A DNA stretch of 64,000 nucleotides. Source: Achromobacter deleyi. Its GTDB lineage: Bacteria; Pseudomonadota; Gammaproteobacteria; Burkholderiales; Burkholderiaceae_B. Under the pieces are notes generated by a model. The model was not told the DNA's origin, ran no database searches, and saw only the letters and a program-made list of their open reading frames with translations. A program made the position numbers and the translations under genes. Where the stretch lies: the NCBI RefSeq assembly GCF_016127315.1, contig NZ_CP065997.1:62001-126000 (forward strand), in the 5' to 3' direction. Every line of letters begins with the position of its first letter. The stretch's first letter is position 1. This document shows, piece after piece, positions 8,281 to 15,968 of this stretch.

Positions 8281-9251
8281 GGGCGCTCCCCTGCCTGAGC
8301 GTCGACCGGCACGACCAGCGGCAGCGGCGTTTCGGACACCTTGAATTCCAGCGGGGCATCCATCCAGGAAATCTCTCCATCCATGGCGACCTTGACCCGG
8401 CGGCGTCCGCGGATGGACACCGCCAGGCGGTCGAAAGCGAAATTGACGACGTGTTCGGCGTCGCCCAGGCGGCTGAACAGCCCGCGCAGCAGCAGGCCGT
8501 ACAGCGCCAGCGTGCCGACCGGCCGGGTCGCCATGGCCACCAGGCGGTTGCGGTCCAGTTCGGTGGGGTCGATGCCGATGTGTTCCAGCTGCAGGCGGTT
8601 GTTGCCCACCACCAGCGTCGGCGCGCGCAGGTCGCGCACGCGGCCTTCGTATTCCAGGCGCAGGCTGAGCTGGCGCGGCGCGCGCAGCAGGGTCACCAGT
8701 CCGGACCAGAGCGCCACCAGGCGGCTGCGGCCGAAGCGCTGCTTGTAGGCTTCGCGGTCTTCCAGCAATTGGGGATACAGGCCGAGGCTGGCGTTCACCA
8801 GGAACAGGCGGCCATTGAGCAGGCCGACCTGCACCGGCCGCAGCTCGCCGCCGAGCAGGCCGCGCAGGGCCGGCTCGGTGTCCTGCGAGATGCCATAGCG
8901 GCGGCCGAAGTAATTGAAGGTGCCTTGCGGCAGGATGCCGAACGGCACGCCCTGCCCCAGCACCTGGCTGGCGACGGCGTTGAGCGTACCGTCGCCGCCC
9001 GCGGCGACCACGATGCCCTCGGCCTGGCGCGCCTGCGCGACGGCGTCGCGCGCGGTCGCCACCAGGCGCGACGGGTCGTCGACCGGCATCAGCTGGTAGC
9101 GGCGGCCGGCCTCGTCGAGCACGCGGCGGATGGTGTCCTGCAGCGCTTGCGCGTCGCCGCGCCCGGAGCCGGTGTTCAGGACGATGAAGAGCGGTTCGTG
9201 TCCCGTCAGGGGACGAGCCCCTGTCGCCGGGCTCTGCTGGATAGGCGTCAT
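8277..9251 (-). CDS. Diacylglycerol/lipid kinase (DAGK catalytic domain, YegS/BmrU type)
   Basis: This is a soluble lipid kinase of ~324 aa. The catalytic glycine loop GIVVAAGGDGTLNAVASQVL (GGDGT) and the NTGSGRG nucleotide motif near the N terminus identify the DAGK_cat fold; the C-terminal beta-sandwich (KVAMDGEISWMDAPLEFKV) is typical. It probably phosphorylates diacylglycerol or a related lipid. I chose ATG 9251 (MTPIQQSP); in-frame ATGs at 9269 and 9287 are possible, and none has a strong ribosome site. First gene of the operon with the phosphoesterase and the PAP2 phosphatase. Confidence 0.88.
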   Translation of the reverse strand: MTPIQQSPATGARPLTGHEPLFIVLNTGSGRGDAQALQDTIRRVLDEAGRRYQLMPVDDPSRLVATARDAVAQARQAEGIVVAAGGDGTLNAVASQVLGQGVPFGILPQGTFNYFGRRYGISQDTEPALRGLLGGELRPVQVGLLNGRLFLVNASLGLYPQLLEDREAYKQRFGRSRLVALWSGLVTLLRAPRQLSLRLEYEGRVRDLRAPTLVVGNNRLQLEHIGIDPTELDRNRLVAMATRPVGTLALYGLLLRGLFSRLGDAEHVVNFAFDRLAVSIRGRRRVKVAMDGEISWMDAPLEFKVSETPLPLVVPVDAQAGERP

Positions 9252-9327
9252 GGGCAAAAGATAGCCCATGCCGGCAAATCGTCGCAACCGTGCCGGCGCG
9301 CGCGTCGCGTGCGCGCCGGCAGGCGGC

Positions 9328-11127
9328 TCAACGGCCGACCGCGTAGGCCTGCATCAGGCGCGGCGTGGCGGCCGCGTGCAGCAGGCCGTCGGCGTCGCGC
9401 GAGGCGGCGGTCAGGCGGCCGACCGACCACTGCGGCACTTCCTCGATCTGGTGGCCGCGGGCGCGCAGGGCGGCGATGGTCTCGGCGCCGAAGCCGCTTT
9501 CCACCGCCAGGTGGCCCGGCTTGCGGTCGCGCGGATAGAACGACGAGGGGAAGTGCATGGTGTGCGACATCGGCAGGTCGATGGCTTCCTGCAGGTTCAG
9601 GCCGTGGTGCACGTGGCGCAGGAAGAACAGCAGTTGCCATTGTTCCTGCTGGTCGCCGCCCGGCGTGCCGAACGCCAGGTACGGCCGGCCTTCGCGCAGC
9701 GCCAGCGACGGCGTCAGCGTGGTGCGCGGACGCTTGCCCGGCGCCAGCGTGCCCGGCAGGCCCTCTTCCAGCCAGAACATCTGGGCGCGGGTGTTCAGGC
9801 CGAAGCCCAGTTCCGGGATCACCGGCGAGGACTGGAACCAGCCGCCCGACGGCGTGGCCGAGATCATGTTGCCCCAGCGGTCGATGACGTCGACGTGGGT
9901 GGTGTCGCCGCGCTTGACCGAGGCGCGCATGTCGGCCATGGTCGGCTCGTTGGTCGCGCTGCCGGGGGCCGAGACCTTGGACAGGCGCTGCAGGGTGTCC
10001 ATCACCCGCGCCACCTGCGCCTCGAAACCGGGGATCTGGCCGGGCCGCAGGTCCTGCGAGGCCTGTTCGCCGATGAGGGCGCGGCGCGCGTCGTTGTACT
10101 CGTCGGACAGCAGCTGGGCCAGCGGCACGTCGACGAAGGCGGGATCGCCGTAGTAGGCCTCGCGGTCGGCGAAGGCCAGCTTCATGGCCTCGGTGACGCG
10201 GTGCACGAACTCGGCGCTGGTCGCGCTGACGCCGGCCAGGTCCATGTCCTTGAGCAGCGCCAGGGTCTGCAGGAACACCGGCCCCTGGCTCCAGGCGCCC
10301 GCCTTGGCCACGGTGTAGCCGTGGTAGTCATAGGTGGCCGGCTGGTCGTAGCTGGCCGACCAGCCCGCCAGGTCGTCGGCGGTGATCACGCCGCGATGGC
10401 GTTCGCCGCTTTCGTCCATGACCTCGTTGCCGCGCGCGAACTTGTCGATGGCCTCGGCCACGAAGCCGCGGTAGAAGGCGTCGCGGGCCGCCTCGATCTG
10501 GCGCTCGCGGTCGCCGCCGGCCTGCTCGGCGGCCTGCAGCACGCGGGTCCAGGTGGCGGCCAGCGCCGGGTTGCGGAACAGCTTGCGGGCCTCGGGCACG
10601 TTGCCGCCGGGCAGGTAGACCTGCGCCGTGGTGGGCCAGTGGGCCTGGAAGAAGTCCTTCAGGCCGGCGATGGTGTTGGAGATGCGCGGCATCAGCGCGT
10701 GGCCGTGCTCGGCGTAATAGATGGCCGGTTCCAGCACATCGCGCACGCGCATCGTGCCGTGGTCGCGCAGCAATTGCATCCAGGCGTCGAAGGCGCCGGG
10801 AATGACGGTGGCCAGCAGGCCGTTGCCGGGGATCAGCTTGAGGCCTTCGGCGCGGTAGCGCTCGAGCGTGGCGGCGGCCGGGGTGGTGCCCTGGCCGCAC
10901 AGCACTTCGACGCGGCCGGTGCGGGCCGAGTAGAACACCGCCGGCACTTCGCCGGCCGGGCCGACCAGGTGGGGCTCGACCACCTGCAGCACGAAGGCCG
11001 AGGCGACACAGGCGTCGAATGCGTTGCCGCCGCGCTCCAGCAGCGACATGCCGGCCGAGCTGGCCAGCCAATGGGTGGAGGTCACGACACCGAAGGTGCC
11101 GAGGATTTCCGGGCGAGTCGTAAACAT
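9328..11127 (-). CDS. Gamma-glutamyltransferase family protein
   Basis: This is an N-terminal-nucleophile hydrolase of 599 aa that cleaves itself into two chains. The processing site RGDTTHVDVID is present; the first Thr (Thr409 from this start) would be the nucleophile. The substrate-binding GTPGGDQQEQW segment lies near the C terminus. There is no signal peptide: the protein starts MFTTRPEILGTFGVV, as in cytoplasmic YwrD/acylase-like members rather than periplasmic Ggt. I chose ATG 11127 because CAGGAT lies ~8 nt upstream; an in-frame ATG at 11193 would start inside the preceding terminator. It follows a peptide-type binding-protein gene, so a role in hydrolysing an imported gamma-glutamyl compound is plausible inference. 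Confidence 0.88.
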   Translation of the reverse strand: MFTTRPEILGTFGVVTSTHWLASSAGMSLLERGGNAFDACVASAFVLQVVEPHLVGPAGEVPAVFYSARTGRVEVLCGQGTTPAAATLERYRAEGLKLIPGNGLLATVIPGAFDAWMQLLRDHGTMRVRDVLEPAIYYAEHGHALMPRISNTIAGLKDFFQAHWPTTAQVYLPGGNVPEARKLFRNPALAATWTRVLQAAEQAGGDRERQIEAARDAFYRGFVAEAIDKFARGNEVMDESGERHRGVITADDLAGWSASYDQPATYDYHGYTVAKAGAWSQGPVFLQTLALLKDMDLAGVSATSAEFVHRVTEAMKLAFADREAYYGDPAFVDVPLAQLLSDEYNDARRALIGEQASQDLRPGQIPGFEAQVARVMDTLQRLSKVSAPGSATNEPTMADMRASVKRGDTTHVDVIDRWGNMISATPSGGWFQSSPVIPELGFGLNTRAQMFWLEEGLPGTLAPGKRPRTTLTPSLALREGRPYLAFGTPGGDQQEQWQLLFFLRHVHHGLNLQEAIDLPMSHTMHFPSSFYPRDRKPGHLAVESGFGAETIAALRARGHQIEEVPQWSVGRLTAASRDADGLLHAAATPRLMQAYAVGR

Positions 11128-11177
11128 GGTGCGATCCTGTCGCGGACGGCGCGGGGCCGGTGGCCGCAAGAACATGT

Positions 11178-11203
11178 AAAACGGGACCCGCAACCGGGTC
11201 CCG
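11178..11203 (-). terminator. Rho-independent terminator after the binding-protein gene
   Basis: CGGGACCCG (11182-11190) pairs perfectly with CGGGTCCCG (11195-11203) around a 4-nt loop. On the minus strand the stem is followed by TTTTA. It lies 16 bp past the stop of the binding-protein gene and before the gamma-glutamyltransferase gene, so it would at least attenuate read-through between them. Confidence 0.8.
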
Positions 11204-11218
11204 CGTCTGGCTTGATGC

Positions 11219-12721
11219 CTACTTCCTGGCGAGGCTGACGCCCTTCAGGCGGATCAGGCCATCGGGATACGGCACGAAGCCTTCCAGCTTCTTCTGCGTG
11301 CCGAAGGTCCACGGCAGGTAGAACAGGTAGACGATGGGACGCTGGTCCTGCATCACCGACAGCACCTTGTCGTACATGGCGCGGCGCTTGGCGGTGTCCG
11401 GCTCGGCGCGGGCGTCGTTGAGCAGCTTGTCGGCCTCGGGGTCGCAGAACTTGCCGTCGTTCAGGTTGCCCTTGCAGCTGAGGTACTGGTGGATGTTGCC
11501 GCTGGGATCGACCCGGCCCGACCAGCCGCTCTGGCCCACTTCGAAGTCACCGCGCGCCAGCGACGATTGCAGCGAGGCGAACTCGACGGGACGCAGGGTG
11601 ATGTCGAAACCGGCCTCGGCGCCCATGGCCTGCACCAGCTCGAAGACCTGCTGCATGGTGGTGTTGTTGCCGAAGGTGATCTCGAACTTGACGCGGTCGA
11701 AGCCCGCTTCCTTCAACAGGGCCTGGGCCTTCTTGGGATCGCGGCCGGCGTGCTCGAACGACTTGTTGTAGGCGAAGCTGGCCGGCGGGAACGGCTGGTA
11801 GGCCGGCTGGTACTGGCCTTCGCCGATGACCTGGTTGAGCACGTCGCGGTCGATGGCGAGGTCGAGCGCCTGGCGCACGCGCTTGTCCTTGGCCAGCGGG
11901 TTGTTGGCGCGCGCGCCGTTGCCCAGGTTGACCGAGATCGACTGGAAGCCCAGGCCGGTGACCGGGGCCAGGCGCAGGTTGGCGTCGTCCTTGACCGCCT
12001 TGACGTCGCTGGGCGCCACGCGCTCGATGATGTCGAGGTCGCCGGCGCGCAGGTTGTTCAGGCGCACGGTGTTGTCGGGGATCGGCGTGAAGACCACGCG
12101 GTCGAAGTGATAGTTGGCGGCGTCCCAATACTTGGGAAATTTCTCGAGCACGATGCGGTCGTTCTGCACCCGCTCCTTGAACTGGTACGGGCCCGAGCAC
12201 ACCGGCTTGCCGCCGGGGTCCTTGTCGAACGAGGCGGGCGAGATCATCATGCCGGCCCGGTCGGACAGCTGCGACAGCAGCGAGGCGTCGGGTTCGGCCA
12301 GGTGCAGCACCACGGTGCTGGCGTCCGGCGCTTCGACGCTGGCCACGGTGGCCAGTTCGCTCTTGCGGTTGCTGTCGGGCAGCGTGCGGGCGCGGTCCAG
12401 GTTGGCCTTGACCGCGGCGGCGTCGATCGGCGTGCCGTCATGGAACACGGCGTCGGTGCGCAGCTTGAAGGTCAGCGTCTTGTTGTCCGGGCTGGTGCTC
12501 CAGGACTGGGCCAGCTGCGGCACGAACTTCAGGTCCGGGGTGATGTCGACCAGCTTGTCGCACAGCGAGGCGAACACGATGCGGCCGACGAAGGTCCGGG
12601 CGCGGGTCGGATCGAGCACGTCCGGGTCGTCCTGCAGGCCGACCCGCAGGGTCGATTGGGCCTGGGCCAGCCCGCTGGCCAGCATTCCCGCCATGGCCAT
12701 GGCGAGGCAAAGTTTACGCAT
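11219..12721 (-). CDS. ABC transporter substrate-binding protein, peptide/nickel family 5
   Basis: This is a periplasmic receptor of 500 aa (SBP_bac_5). The signal peptide MRKLCLAMAMAGMLASGLAQA is followed by QSTLRVGLQDDPDVLDPTRA, the usual opening strand. LTFKLRTDAVFHDGTPIDAAAVKANLDRA is the family's conserved region. No permease or ATPase gene lies next to it, so it either shares a transporter encoded elsewhere or is an orphan receptor. A LysR gene lies upstream and a gamma-glutamyltransferase gene downstream on the same strand, which suggests glutathione-like or peptide substrates; this is inference. Confidence 0.92.
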   Translation of the reverse strand: MRKLCLAMAMAGMLASGLAQAQSTLRVGLQDDPDVLDPTRARTFVGRIVFASLCDKLVDITPDLKFVPQLAQSWSTSPDNKTLTFKLRTDAVFHDGTPIDAAAVKANLDRARTLPDSNRKSELATVASVEAPDASTVVLHLAEPDASLLSQLSDRAGMMISPASFDKDPGGKPVCSGPYQFKERVQNDRIVLEKFPKYWDAANYHFDRVVFTPIPDNTVRLNNLRAGDLDIIERVAPSDVKAVKDDANLRLAPVTGLGFQSISVNLGNGARANNPLAKDKRVRQALDLAIDRDVLNQVIGEGQYQPAYQPFPPASFAYNKSFEHAGRDPKKAQALLKEAGFDRVKFEITFGNNTTMQQVFELVQAMGAEAGFDITLRPVEFASLQSSLARGDFEVGQSGWSGRVDPSGNIHQYLSCKGNLNDGKFCDPEADKLLNDARAEPDTAKRRAMYDKVLSVMQDQRPIVYLFYLPWTFGTQKKLEGFVPYPDGLIRLKGVSLARK

Positions 12722-12979
12722 GAATGATCTCCGTCGATTCAGGGGGTCGGCTTCCCCGCGCGCCAGGCGGCGCGCCGCCTGGCAGTGAGGGAACAGACCC
12801 CGAGCCGTGCTGCATCGCCGGGCCCATCCCCCCGTTGCGCACGTTCTTGTTTGGATTCTGCGCCAGGCGCGGCACGATTGTATAGAGCGGCGGCTGTCAG
12901 CCAGCCAAACGCGCCCGCGGCGACCGCCTTGCGGACAGGTCGCCCGCGCGCCGCTGCCCGCCGGGCCCGAGGCGCGGTC
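12722..12979. promoter_or_regulatory. Intergenic region upstream of the binding-protein gene
   Basis: This 258-bp stretch lies between the LysR stop and the binding-protein start, both on the minus strand. It should contain the promoter of the binding-protein gene. I see no strong dyad or -35/-10 pair; the small AT-richer patch GATTGTATAGAG near 12878-12889 is the best candidate. Confidence 0.4.
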
Positions 12980-13876
12980 TCAAGGCAGGCGGCAAGGCGC
13001 CGAGAAATCGACCGCCGCCAGCACGGATTCCCGCAGCTTGCCGACCAGCGGCCGGGTGTCGTCGCGGCGGTGCTGGAAGGAATAGGGCAACGCCGCCGGC
13101 GCCGGATCGCAATCGAGCACCCGCAGGCTGCCCTCGTCCTGCAGCGCCCGCGCCCAGTGGCTGGGCAGCAGCCCCACCCCGGTGCCTTCGATCAGCAGCC
13201 CGGCGATGGCGCCCCAGTTGTTGCAGCAGAGCCGCTCGCCGGCCACGTCGCGCCCGGCCAGCCAGTCGTCGACGATGCGGGTGGTGCCCGCGCCCGCAGG
13301 CAGGGTCACCAGCGGCAACCGCGCCAGCAGGTCGGGCGACATGCGGGTCGCGCCCGCCAGCGCGGTGGGCGCCGCGGCCCAGGCGAACGCGGCTTCGCCG
13401 ATCGGCGCGGAAGCGATATTGGGACGCGAGGAACGCCCGGCGATGACGGCGAAATCCAGTTCGCCGTCGGCCACCCGCTGCTCCAGCACCTGGCCGATAT
13501 CCACATACGGCTCCAGCACCAGGTCGGGATAGGCGGCGCGCACCACGCCGATCAGGCGCGGCAGCCAGGTCAGCGCGGTCAGTTCGCCCACGCCGAAACG
13601 GCAGCGGCCGCGCAGGCCCGGGGTTTCAGCCAGCGAGGCGCGGATCGCGTCGGCCGCGGCCAGCAGTTCGCGCGCCTGCGGCAGCAGCCGCTGGCCGGCG
13701 TCGGTCAGAACCGCCTTGTGGCCGCCGCGGTCGAACAGCGGCCGGCCCAGCGCGTCCTCGAGTTCGACGATGCGCTTGGACAGCGACGACACCGACAGGT
13801 GCAGCCGCTCGGCCGCCACGGCGAAACTGGCGCAGGTGGCGGCCCAATAGAAGGCTTCGAGTTGCTTGAGGGTCAT
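12980..13876 (-). CDS. LysR-family transcriptional regulator
   Basis: This is a 298-aa LysR-type activator/repressor. The winged helix-turn-helix is at residues 1-60 (MTLKQLEAFYWAATCASFAVAAERLHLSVSSLSKRIVELEDALG), followed by the two-lobed effector domain (RFGVGELTALTWLPRLIG; DFAVIAGRSSRPNI). It is transcribed in the same direction as the downstream binding protein and gamma-glutamyltransferase genes, which it may control. It begins only 15 bp after the axyZ-like stop and could be cotranscribed with that regulator. Confidence 0.9.
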   Translation of the reverse strand: MTLKQLEAFYWAATCASFAVAAERLHLSVSSLSKRIVELEDALGRPLFDRGGHKAVLTDAGQRLLPQARELLAAADAIRASLAETPGLRGRCRFGVGELTALTWLPRLIGVVRAAYPDLVLEPYVDIGQVLEQRVADGELDFAVIAGRSSRPNIASAPIGEAAFAWAAAPTALAGATRMSPDLLARLPLVTLPAGAGTTRIVDDWLAGRDVAGERLCCNNWGAIAGLLIEGTGVGLLPSHWARALQDEGSLRVLDCDPAPAALPYSFQHRRDDTRPLVGKLRESVLAAVDFSAPCRLP

Positions 13877-13891
13877 GCCCGGATTGTAGGA

Positions 13892-14545
13892 TCAGGCGGC
13901 CTGCGGGCAGGCGGCCTGCGGCAACCGCAGTTGCGGCGACAGGCGCAGCGTGTCGATGGCGGCGCGGAGCATGCGCTCGACGCGCGGCCAGATATCGCCC
14001 TTGAGGCGATCCGACCAGCAGATGGTGCCGAACACGCCCTCGACCAGGGAGTGCAGGTAGACATTGGACAGGCGCACGTCGAGCGCGGGCGGCAGGTCCT
14101 CGCGGCTGACGGCGGCGCGCAGCAGTTTTTCGGAAGTGCGCAGGGCGTGCCGCTCCCACAGGTCGCGGCGGCGCAGGAGCGGCGCGTTCTCGTCGCTGCG
14201 CTCACATTTCAGGTAGAGGATTTCCAGCACGCGCTGCACCGAGCCTTCCTCGGCGTAGATCTGCACGTACTGGCGCATCGACGCATAGAGCGCTTCCAGC
14301 GCCTCGCCGTCGGTCGACACGCGGGTCAGCGACACCGCCTCCCCCAGGGCCCGGTCGCACATGGCGATGCAGACATCGATCTTGTTCTTGTAATGGCCGT
14401 AGACGGCGCCCCGGGACACGCCCGCGAAATCAGCGATATCGCTCATGGTGGTGCTGGCCACGCCCTTGGACAGGAACACGTGTTCGGCGGCATCCAGGAT
14501 GCGATCGCGGGTGCGTTGGGATTCTTCTTTCGTCTTGCGGGCCAT
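13892..14545 (-). CDS. axyZ: TetR-family repressor of a MexXY-type efflux operon (AxyZ-like)
   Basis: This is a 217-aa TetR/AcrR repressor, divergent from a MexXY-like efflux operon. The helix-turn-helix is RDRILDAAEHVFLSKGVASTTMSDIADFAGVSRGAVYGHYKNK (residues ~14-56). The arrangement matches axyZ upstream of axyXY-oprZ in Achromobacter, and the gene is named on that basis. I chose ATG 14545 because AAGGAG lies ~7 nt upstream; a longer frame to 14926 would overlap the divergent axyX gene. Residue 29 is Val. From memory, V29G in AxyZ is linked to raised pump expression in clinical Achromobacter isolates, so this allele looks wild type at that position. Confidence 0.85.
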   Translation of the reverse strand: MARKTKEESQRTRDRILDAAEHVFLSKGVASTTMSDIADFAGVSRGAVYGHYKNKIDVCIAMCDRALGEAVSLTRVSTDGEALEALYASMRQYVQIYAEEGSVQRVLEILYLKCERSDENAPLLRRRDLWERHALRTSEKLLRAAVSREDLPPALDVRLSNVYLHSLVEGVFGTICWSDRLKGDIWPRVERMLRAAIDTLRLSPQLRLPQAACPQAA

Positions 14546-14644
14546 ACGGAAATCTCCTTGAGAAAAAGGGGTTGAAGAAACGGGAACAGGCGACATGAAA
14601 ACGGCGGCCCGTCTTGCGGGGGCCGCCGGCTGCGCACTGTAAAG

Positions 14645-14668
14645 AAGTATGCAGACGCCAGCATACTT
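14645..14668. promoter_or_regulatory. Candidate AxyZ operator
   Basis: AAGTATGC (14645-14652) and GCATACTT (14661-14668) are perfect 8-bp arms separated by 8 nt. They lie in the 241-bp space between the divergent repressor and pump genes, ~120 bp before the axyX start. Size and position suit a TetR operator. A GC-rich hairpin (GGCGGCCC 14603-14610 with GGGCCGCC 14620-14627) lies between this site and axyZ. Confidence 0.7.
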
Positions 14669-14786
14669 TTGAACAAAACAATTAATCAAGCATGACGGAT
14701 TAAATGATAGACTGCCGACCCCACAGGGAAAACCCGCGACTTTCCCTCTCTCGCCCGCAACGGGCGCCTCACAATAATTTTTAAAA

Positions 14787-15962
14787 ATGACCCACCGAGT
14801 TCCCTTCAGAACGCTCGCATTCGCATCCGTACTGGTTCTCGTTTCCGCATGCTCGAAGCAGGAAGCCCCCGAAGCCGCCAAGGCCCCCGCCGAGGTCGGC
14901 GTCATCGTGGCCAAGGCCACGCCCACCGCCGTCGCCAGCGAGCTGCCCGGCAGGCTGGAGCCCTATCGCGAGGCCGAGGTCCGCGCCCGCGTGGCCGGTA
15001 TCGTCACCCGCCGCCTGTATGAAGAAGGCCAGGAAGTGACGCGCGGCACGCCGCTGTTCCAGATCGACCCTGCGCCGCTGCAGGCTGCGTACGATTCCGA
15101 GGCCGCCGCGCTGGCGCGCGCCCAGGCCAACCTGTCGGCCGCCGCCGACAAGCTGCGCCGCTATGCCGACCTGGTGTCGGACCGCGCCATCAGCGAACGC
15201 GACCACGCCGAGAGCGTGGCCCAGGAACGCCAGGCCCGCGCCGAGGTGGCGCTGGCCAAGGCCAACCTGCAAAGCGCCAGGCTGCGGCTGGAATACGCCC
15301 GCGTCACCTCGCCGATCGACGGCCGCGCGCGCCGCGCGCTGGTCACCGAGGGCGCGCTGGTGGGCGAAGGCCAGGCCACGCCGCTGACGGTGGTGCAGCA
15401 GCTCGACCCGATCTACGTCAACTTCTCGCAACCCGCGGCCGAGGTCATGCAGTTGCAGAAGCAGATCCGCGCCGGCGCCCTGCAAGGCGTCGCGCCCGAC
15501 AAGATGCGGGTGCGCCTGCTGCTGCCGGACGGCTCCGAGTATGGCCAGGGCGGCACGCTGTCGTTCGCCGACCTGGCGGTCGATCCCGGCACCGACAACG
15601 TGACCATGCGCGCGCTGTTCGACAACCCGGGCCGCGAACTGCTGCCGGGCATGTACGTGCGGGTGCGGCTGGAGCAGGCGGTCAACCGCGACACCTTCCT
15701 GGTGCCGCGCAACGCCCTGCTGCGCAACGCCGACGGCGCGCACGTGCTGGTCGCCGGCGACGACGGCGAACTGCGCAGCGCGCCGGTGGTCGCCTACCGG
15801 CTGCTGGGCCCGAACTGGGTCGTCACCGAGGGCCTGGCGGGCGGCGAACGCGTGGTGGTGGAAAACGCCGCGCAGCTGGCCCCCGGCCAGAAAATCAAAC
15901 CGGTCGAGCGGGCCGCGCCGAGCGCGCCCGGGGCGACCGCGGGAAATAACGAAAAAAGGTAA
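14787..15962 (+). CDS. axyX: RND efflux periplasmic adaptor (MexX/AxyX-like)
   Basis: This is the membrane-fusion protein (391 aa) that joins the RND pump to the outer-membrane channel. The lipoprotein signal ends in LVLVSAC, so Cys22 is probably lipidated and anchored to the inner membrane. The order is biotinyl-lipoyl half (RLEPYREAEVRARVAGIV), a coiled-coil hairpin rich in Ala/Gln/Arg (residues ~100-165), the second lipoyl half (EYARVTSPIDGRARRALVTEGALV) and beta-barrel domains. It is the first gene of a three-gene pump operon divergent from the TetR repressor. No Shine-Dalgarno stands out; the upstream sequence is AATAATTTTTAAAA. Confidence 0.9.
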   Translation: MTHRVPFRTLAFASVLVLVSACSKQEAPEAAKAPAEVGVIVAKATPTAVASELPGRLEPYREAEVRARVAGIVTRRLYEEGQEVTRGTPLFQIDPAPLQAAYDSEAAALARAQANLSAAADKLRRYADLVSDRAISERDHAESVAQERQARAEVALAKANLQSARLRLEYARVTSPIDGRARRALVTEGALVGEGQATPLTVVQQLDPIYVNFSQPAAEVMQLQKQIRAGALQGVAPDKMRVRLLLPDGSEYGQGGTLSFADLAVDPGTDNVTMRALFDNPGRELLPGMYVRVRLEQAVNRDTFLVPRNALLRNADGAHVLVAGDDGELRSAPVVAYRLLGPNWVVTEGLAGGERVVVENAAQLAPGQKIKPVERAAPSAPGATAGNNEKR

Positions 15963-15968
15963 ACCGCC

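Noticed and set aside
13892..14926. Longer version of the AxyZ-like protein starting at 14926
   Set aside because: The extra N-terminal 127 codons cross the operator region and the start of axyX; AAGGAG before ATG 14545 and the TetR family start support the shorter form.
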